A stretch of DNA of 64,000 bases from Chrysomallon squamiferum (Eukaryota; Mollusca; Gastropoda; Neomphalida; Peltospiridae): contig CM022676.1 of NCBI GenBank assembly GCA_012295275.1, forward strand, positions 12,349,660 through 12,413,659. The letters are read 5' to 3'. Under the pieces are notes generated by a model. The model saw only the letters and a program-made list of their open reading frames with translations, had not been told where the DNA came from and did not search any database. How positions within the stretch are numbered: position 1 is the stretch's first letter; every line of letters begins with the position of its first letter. Of the stretch, positions 61,201-64,000 are shown piece by piece. Both the position numbers and the translations under genes were made by a program.

Positions 61201-63898
61201 ATGATGTACATAATATAAACACATTTTATTAAAATCAAGAGAAAACAACCCACATTTATGTCTGAAACTTGTACAAAAATAACAAAAATCAAATGTATTT
61301 AATATATATTATTGACATGAAAATTATTTAATGCAGTGTTGAAACAGTTGTACTATTTGATGGTAATAATTTGGTGACACTCTATAATGAAAATTAATTG
61401 ATGTTATATATTTTGTTAATTCTGTGCGTTATTTGATGGAAGATGTCATCATTTTCATTATCTCATGTGTTCAACACTAAAAAAAGTATATGTAAAATAA
61501 AAGAAATCCATAAAAAAAAAAAAAAACAATCGTAAGAAAAAAGTCAAAATCCTAATGTCTATATTAAAGTTTATTTCCTGCTAGGACCTCCTTACATGCC
61601 AAGGTCATTCTCAGCATTTGGTTCTACAAGTGACACTGTATTTCTAAAGTGGACAGCAGATTTTGCTGGAGGTCCATACACTCAGAGATTTTTAGTGGAA
61701 TACAGAGACACAGATACAAAGTCTGACTGGAAACAACAGTGGTACAATGAACATGCTGAAAGAGATGAAGTTGTTTTTATGAACATCACAGGATTAAACT
61801 CAGGACACAAATATGTGTTCAGAGTTTTAGCTGAGAATTCAAGAAATCTCAGAAACCGCAGTCCATTTACATCTGAAGTAACCATAGAGACTAAAGGTAA
61901 CATCTAATAATCATTTCAATTATCCAGAGAGAGAGAGAGAGAGAGACTGAAACTTTATTTAAATAGTTACAATTTTGAATTTTGACGATAATAATAATAA
62001 CAACATTTTTAAAAAGTTTAAAGAAATTAACTGTAGAAATGGAGTTCTAGTATTGTAAGAAAAATGAAAAATACATATTTTGATATGTTAGCATATATAT
62101 TTGAGTTTATTTATAAAATTGACTAAGTGTCCCTTTGGTAACATCACATGTTTATATTAAATAAAAGAAGTTATTGCTTCTAATTTAAATTCTGTAAAGA
62201 AGTTTTATATTGAACAGCAATTTATCATTTATAAATAGTTTTTTTTTATATCTACAAATATGGAATGACAAATTTCTAATTTGTTTCTTGTACTGATTAT
62301 AAAAGAAAATAAATGTTCTACATAAAGAGATATTTTACCTTCTCATGGACAGGAACAAACCGATACAAAATCTGATTATAAGCATGAATGTCTCATACCA
62401 GTTCATCTAAACTGTGATATAACCTGTTGATAAACATTCTTTGTAAAATCTGGTTATAAACATGAATGTCTCATACCAGTTCATCTAAACTGTGATATAA
62501 CCTGTTGATAAACATTCTTTGTAAAATCTGGTTATAAACATGAATGTCTCATACCAGTTCATCTAAACTGTGATATAACCTGTTGATAAACATTCTTTGT
62601 AAAATCTGGTTATAAACATGAATGTCTCATACCAGTTCATCTAAACTGTGATATAACCTGTTGATAAACATTCTTTGTAAAATCTGGTTATAAACATGAA
62701 TGTCTCATACCAGTTCATCTAAACTGTGATATAACCTGTTGATAAACATTCTTTGTAAAATCTGGTTATAAACATGAATGTCTCATACCAGTTCATCTAA
62801 ACTGTGATATAACCTGTTGATAAACATTCTTTGTAAAATCTGGTTATAAACATGAATGTCTCATACCTTAGTTGTAAAATCTGGTTATAAACATTATTGT
62901 AAAAGCCTGTTGATAAACATTCTTTGTAAAAGCTGGTTATAAACATGAATGTCTCATACATTAGTTGTAAAATCTGGTTATAAACATGAATGTCTCATAC
63001 CAGTTCATCTAAACTGTGTTATAACCTGTTTATAAATATAATTAGGAAATAATTTAGCTTATTTAACAAATTATAGGTATTCTATTGTGCACTGATCAAA
63101 ACACTGGCAATAATCTTGAATGTCTAGTGCCACGTCATCTAACTCTGCTCATAAACATTTTAGTTAATTTAACAAACTTTAAATCATTTCTAAATTCATG
63201 ATCAGTTTATGTTTTTTTTCTTCTTTTTAAAATAAAAATTAATATTGAATAGAAATGAAAAAAAAAAAAAAAGGAAACATTTCAGTATTACTGATATTTC
63301 TTTTTAGAAAGTAAGATGTAATCATAATTGCAGTTAGTTGAATTTGTGTTAAAATACTAGGTTAAATTTATTATTTGTTTCTTTCAGTAAAAGCGTCTTC
63401 AAGTGCAAATACTGGAGTTGTTATTGGAGGAGTTGCTGGCAGTGTTGTTGCATTAATAGTGATTGCAGTGATTGTGACAGTGATTGTGGCACGTCGAAGA
63501 ATGATGCACAAGAAACGTGGTGAATGATTTTGTCATTGTCATTAAAATATTGGATTCTTAATGCATATGGCATTTAACCTTTCTCACAAATTTTTGTTTT
63601 TAAATTTAAAATTTTAATAATAATGATAATGATAATAATGATAATGACAATAATGATAATGACAATGATAATGATAATAATAAGAAAAGGAATTTATTGC
63701 TTGAAATGTTGATGTGTAATTGTATTGTGTATTCATATTTTTCTTTATAATTTTGTTTTGTTTAGGGTAAAATTAAATATAAAACCAATCATTGTGAACC
63801 CAATATATTATCTGTGAGAAAAAATGAAAATAAGACTGGCCGAAACCATTAGTATTGTTTTATTTCTCATATTCCTTTCAGATCATCTTGATTTATGA
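50748..63898 (+). CDS. Gene B: nephrin/Kirrel-like receptor, 7 Ig + FN3 + membrane helix
   Basis: Exons are 50748..50808 (signal), 53772..54101, 55131..55448, 56368..56664, 58573..58857, 59075..59344, 59746..60042, 60520..60855 (Ig 1-7), 61585..61896 (FN3), 63388..63519 (membrane helix) and a possible last exon 63882..63898. Every junction is phase 1, the standard layout for shuffled extracellular domains. The coding length to 63519 is 2638 nt, about 879 residues. Ig repeats followed by FN3, one helix and a short tail match the architecture of nephrin and related adhesion or recognition receptors. I cannot assign orthology. Expected role: plasma-membrane cell-cell adhesion or ligand recognition. 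Introns 3 and 4 (after Ig 2 and Ig 3) begin with splice-donor minisatellites. Confidence 0.85.
52189..52250. repeat. (CT)n microsatellite
   Basis: A pure CT dinucleotide tract of about 62 bases within gene B intron 1. Confidence 0.97.
52640..53600 (-). pseudogene. Possible processed pseudogene or element remnant, unidentified
   Basis: The minus strand reads MDQETQLNFLERSDIIGKEI and KQEGIKVPDGLRGIWEI from about 53591. It then continues in shifting frames through EEAICSLKDN, FSDLGAPYFQW, HLEDAPPKFTKKGEWLSQVL and ITMEDPLIICSSTVMA to MTFLHFRNEIFHNKFSFWPF at 52882. Composition is less AT-rich than the intron around it. Several stops and frame changes show decay. I do not recognise the parent family. 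Confidence 0.4.
53772..54101 (+). CDS. Gene B Ig domain 1 (V-like)
   Basis: A 330-nt phase 1-1 exon with acceptor TTATTTTTCAG and donor GTAAGTAC. It encodes LSLQMNGSSSYGVIRE, then RYTLFCSV (strand B Cys), VLFKSYENGAFTSVCLV with further Cys in STSC and NCGC, and NLTIQSLNITDDTKWRCYH (strand F, Trp for Tyr). Extra Cys suggest additional disulfides. Potential N-glycosylation sites are NGS, NLT and NIT. The order of features is the same as in the first Ig domain of gene A. Confidence 0.85.
54102..55130. other. Gene B intron 2
   Basis: AT-rich intron. The minus-strand frame at 54332-54610 has no splice or domain support. Confidence 0.6.
55131..55448 (+). CDS. Gene B Ig domain 2
   Basis: A 318-nt phase 1-1 exon with acceptor TTATCATTTCAG and donor GTAAGTG. 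Ig hallmarks are ILTLKCTTSSSSPNVTFTW (Cys and core Trp) and DNNTIRCQVKNTAV (strand F Cys). It ends DIVLDLI. Reading past the donor gives C-K-C and a TAA at 55457, so an unspliced or intronically polyadenylated transcript would encode a secreted two-Ig protein. The last bases of this exon recur in the minisatellite that follows. Confidence 0.85.
55429..55960 (+). repeat. ~63-bp minisatellite carrying exon end and splice donor
   Basis: The unit consists of the exon's last bases (ACATTGTACTAGACTTGATAT), the donor GTAAGTG and the next 35 or so intron bases up to TTAAACAGTTT. About nine copies follow one another. Intact GTAAGTG donors recur at 55575, 55638, 55702, 55766 and 55887. The copies near 55512, 55829 and 55950 are mutated. 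Some copies also include the earlier exon bases GAGTTTCTG. Confidence 0.9.
55961..56367. other. Remainder of gene B intron 3
   Basis: Unremarkable AT-rich intron between the minisatellite and Ig exon 3. Confidence 0.6.
56368..56664 (+). CDS. Gene B Ig domain 3
   Basis: A 297-nt phase 1-1 exon with an acceptor ending CACAAACAG and donor GTAAGTAT. It starts PPLKPPVISGYQTG. Hallmarks are DTLNLSCVVTGGKP, SATLSCFGG and MKTCQCSAKHKTG. It resembles the C2-type domains of nephrin and CD80-like proteins, with Cys and Gly-Gly-Lys-Pro after strand B. No clear core Trp is present. Reading past the donor reaches a TAA at 56700. Confidence 0.8.
56648..58420 (+). repeat. 34-bp minisatellite carrying exon end and splice donor, ~50 copies
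   Basis: The unit is CACTGTGTACT (exon end, CACAGTGTACT in the true exon), then GTAAGTG and TTCTTATTACACTGTT. Copies are nearly perfect up to about 57400, degenerate from there to 58260, and cleaner again at 58262-58400. Many copies keep GTAAGT after TACT, while others have GTAATT or ATAAGT. The array fills most of intron 4. Confidence 0.92.
58573..58857 (+). CDS. Gene B Ig domain 4
   Basis: A 285-nt phase 1-1 exon with an acceptor ending ATATGTTTGTAG and donor GTGAGT. It starts PPSVPSLTASS. Hallmarks are NLTCSVTERGNPPADFVWYK (Cys and Trp) and NNQTFRCVAQNNF. The GNPPADFVWYKNG stretch is typical of nephrin/Kirrel and hemicentin-like I-set or C2-set domains. Confidence 0.88.
59075..59344 (+). 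CDS. Gene B Ig domain 5
   Basis: A 270-nt phase 1-1 exon with acceptor TTTAATTTACTACAG and donor GTAAGTTT. Hallmarks are KLEKIDCTADSNPPNPTITW and DRGQHGTYTCKATVTSSLG. It is the most canonical Ig domain of the set (complete GxYxC). Confidence 0.9.
59345..59745. other. Gene B intron
   Basis: AT-rich intron with an AAT/AAC run at 59659-59690. A partial echo of the exon end (AATTGAAATTGTAGTAAA-like) recurs at about 59430 and 59620. Confidence 0.6.
59746..60042 (+). CDS. Gene B Ig domain 6
   Basis: A 297-nt phase 1-1 exon with an acceptor ending ATGTTAAACAG and donor GTGAGTTA. Hallmarks are KLTVTCEAFGRPDSYTFHGF, QQSW and KDSGTYQCLVDNG. It ends LIQSNTTLVLVN. N-glycosylation sites are possible at NNT and SNTT. 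Confidence 0.88.
60043..60519. other. Gene B intron with (GAT)n run
   Basis: The intron ends with a GAT repeat (60478-60513) that sits directly in front of the acceptor TTTACAG. The normal polypyrimidine tract is therefore largely replaced by purine-rich repeat. Confidence 0.7.
60520..60855 (+). CDS. Gene B Ig-like domain 7, canonical cysteines missing
   Basis: A 336-nt phase 1-1 exon with donor GTTTGTAC (weak). It starts KPVITLESKRDE. The strand B position reads RRVTLYKTV (no Cys), the core Trp is in ITSHKWMKNSD, and strand F reads ESDTGQYRLEVCNNFTC, where DxGxY is kept but the usual Cys two residues later is Leu. Two Cys follow. The domain therefore keeps the Ig frame but lacks the usual B-F disulfide. 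Confidence 0.8.
60856..61584. other. Gene B intron with a GC-richer island
   Basis: Bases 60960-61200 are less AT-rich than the rest and contain ACCCATGGTCAGATGTCC and GGTGAGTGACAG. The frame at 60995-61192 has no recognisable domain. It may be a fragment of a short interspersed element. Confidence 0.4.
61585..61896 (+). CDS. Gene B fibronectin type III domain
   Basis: A 312-nt phase 1-1 exon with an acceptor ending TTTCCTGCTAG and donor GTAACATC. It starts PPYMPRSFSAFGSTS. FN3 hallmarks are DTVFLKWTADF (strand B Trp), FLVEYRDTD (Tyr of strand C), MNITGLNSGHKYVFRVLAEN (Leu and YxFRVxAxN of strands E-F) and SPFTSEVTIET. It is placed between the last Ig domain and the membrane, as in nephrin. 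Confidence 0.9.
61897..63387. other. Gene B intron before the membrane exon
   Basis: Contains a GA run (61926-61946) and a 78-bp minisatellite (62367-63040). No exon was seen. Confidence 0.6.
62367..63040. repeat. 78-bp minisatellite, ~8 copies
   Basis: Copies start at 62367, 62445, 62523, 62601, 62679, 62757 and 62835, each with AAAATCTGGTTATAAACATG and AACCTGTTGATAAACATTC. The middle copies are essentially identical, which suggests recent expansion. The last ones (62870-63040) are shortened. Unlike the two upstream arrays, the unit contains no exon-end sequence. Confidence 0.95.
63388..63519 (+). CDS. Gene B membrane-helix exon
   Basis: Acceptor TTTGTTTCTTTCAG, phase 1. It encodes KASSSANTG, then VVIGGVAGSVVALIVIAVIV and TVIVARRRMMHKKR. 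One helix is followed by a strongly basic stop-transfer segment. The proposed donor at 63520 (GTGAATG) is weak. Without splicing the frame ends two codons later (G-E-stop). Both readings give almost no cytoplasmic tail. Confidence 0.8.
63619..63685. repeat. (AAT/GAT/GAC)n imperfect microsatellite
   Basis: AATGATAATGATAAT-type repeats in the last gene B intron. Confidence 0.85.
63882..63898 (+). CDS. Possible gene B last coding exon
   Basis: A good acceptor (TCTCATATTCCTTTCAG) at 63865-63881 is followed in phase 1 by D-H-L-D-L and a TGA at 63896. This would end the protein as KKRDHLDL, with about 14 cytoplasmic residues. The exon would continue as 3'UTR past the window end. It is an inference from the splice signal, and another exon could be used instead. 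Confidence 0.4.
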
Positions 63899-64000
63899 AT
63901 ATTGGTTCCTGTAACATCTCATACTTACTTGGCTAGAAATCTTAAACATTATTCCATGTGATAGAGTATTTAAGAAAAAAACAAGAAAAAAATATATGCA

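Overview
The window is strongly AT-rich animal DNA. It is full of simple repeats (ATT, CT, AC/GT, TTTA), spliced genes with short exons and phase-1 introns, and one decayed Ty3/Gypsy-type retrotransposon. The exon structure and the immunoglobulin (Ig) receptors suggest an invertebrate metazoan, most likely a lophotrochozoan such as a gastropod mollusc. The species is an inference. No bacterial features, CRISPR arrays, rRNA or tRNA genes were seen.

Layout. Bases 1-2.6 kb are a tandem duplication of about 1.16 kb that carries a recurring GC-richer motif. Bases 2.6-10.3 kb are gene-free, with microsatellites and two small tandem duplications. On the minus strand at 20.4-10.3 kb ('gene C') there are three phase-1 exons that each encode one membrane helix, a possible 9-nt microexon and a proline/lysine-rich terminal exon. 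Together these fit the C-terminal part of a multi-pass, CD20/MS4A-like protein whose start was not found. On the minus strand at about 37.6-24.6 kb is 'gene A', a complete single-pass Ig receptor gene. It has a 5'UTR exon, a signal-peptide exon, a V-like Ig exon, a second disulfide-rich domain split over two exons, and two alternative terminal exons (29.8-30.4 kb and 24.6-25.3 kb), each with its own transmembrane segment and cytoplasmic tail. The distal form can also include two Thr/Ser-rich mini-exons. Both isoforms close perfectly in frame (445 and 482 codons plus stop).

Bases 37.6-50.7 kb separate gene A from 'gene B' and hold a dead minus-strand Gypsy copy (46.2-50.2 kb). Gene B (plus strand, 50.7-63.9 kb) encodes a signal peptide, seven Ig domains, one fibronectin-III domain, a transmembrane helix and apparently a very short tail. 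This is a nephrin/Kirrel-like architecture of about 880 residues. Every Ig and FN3 exon is phase 1-1.

Genes A and B are arranged head to head and begin with the same unusual V-like Ig subtype, so they look like diverged members of one receptor family. The most striking observation is that two consecutive introns of gene B each start with a minisatellite whose repeat unit contains the last bases of the preceding exon plus its 5' splice site, giving arrays of duplicated splice donors. Reading past either true donor meets an in-frame stop, so donor choice would decide between membrane-bound and truncated secreted forms.
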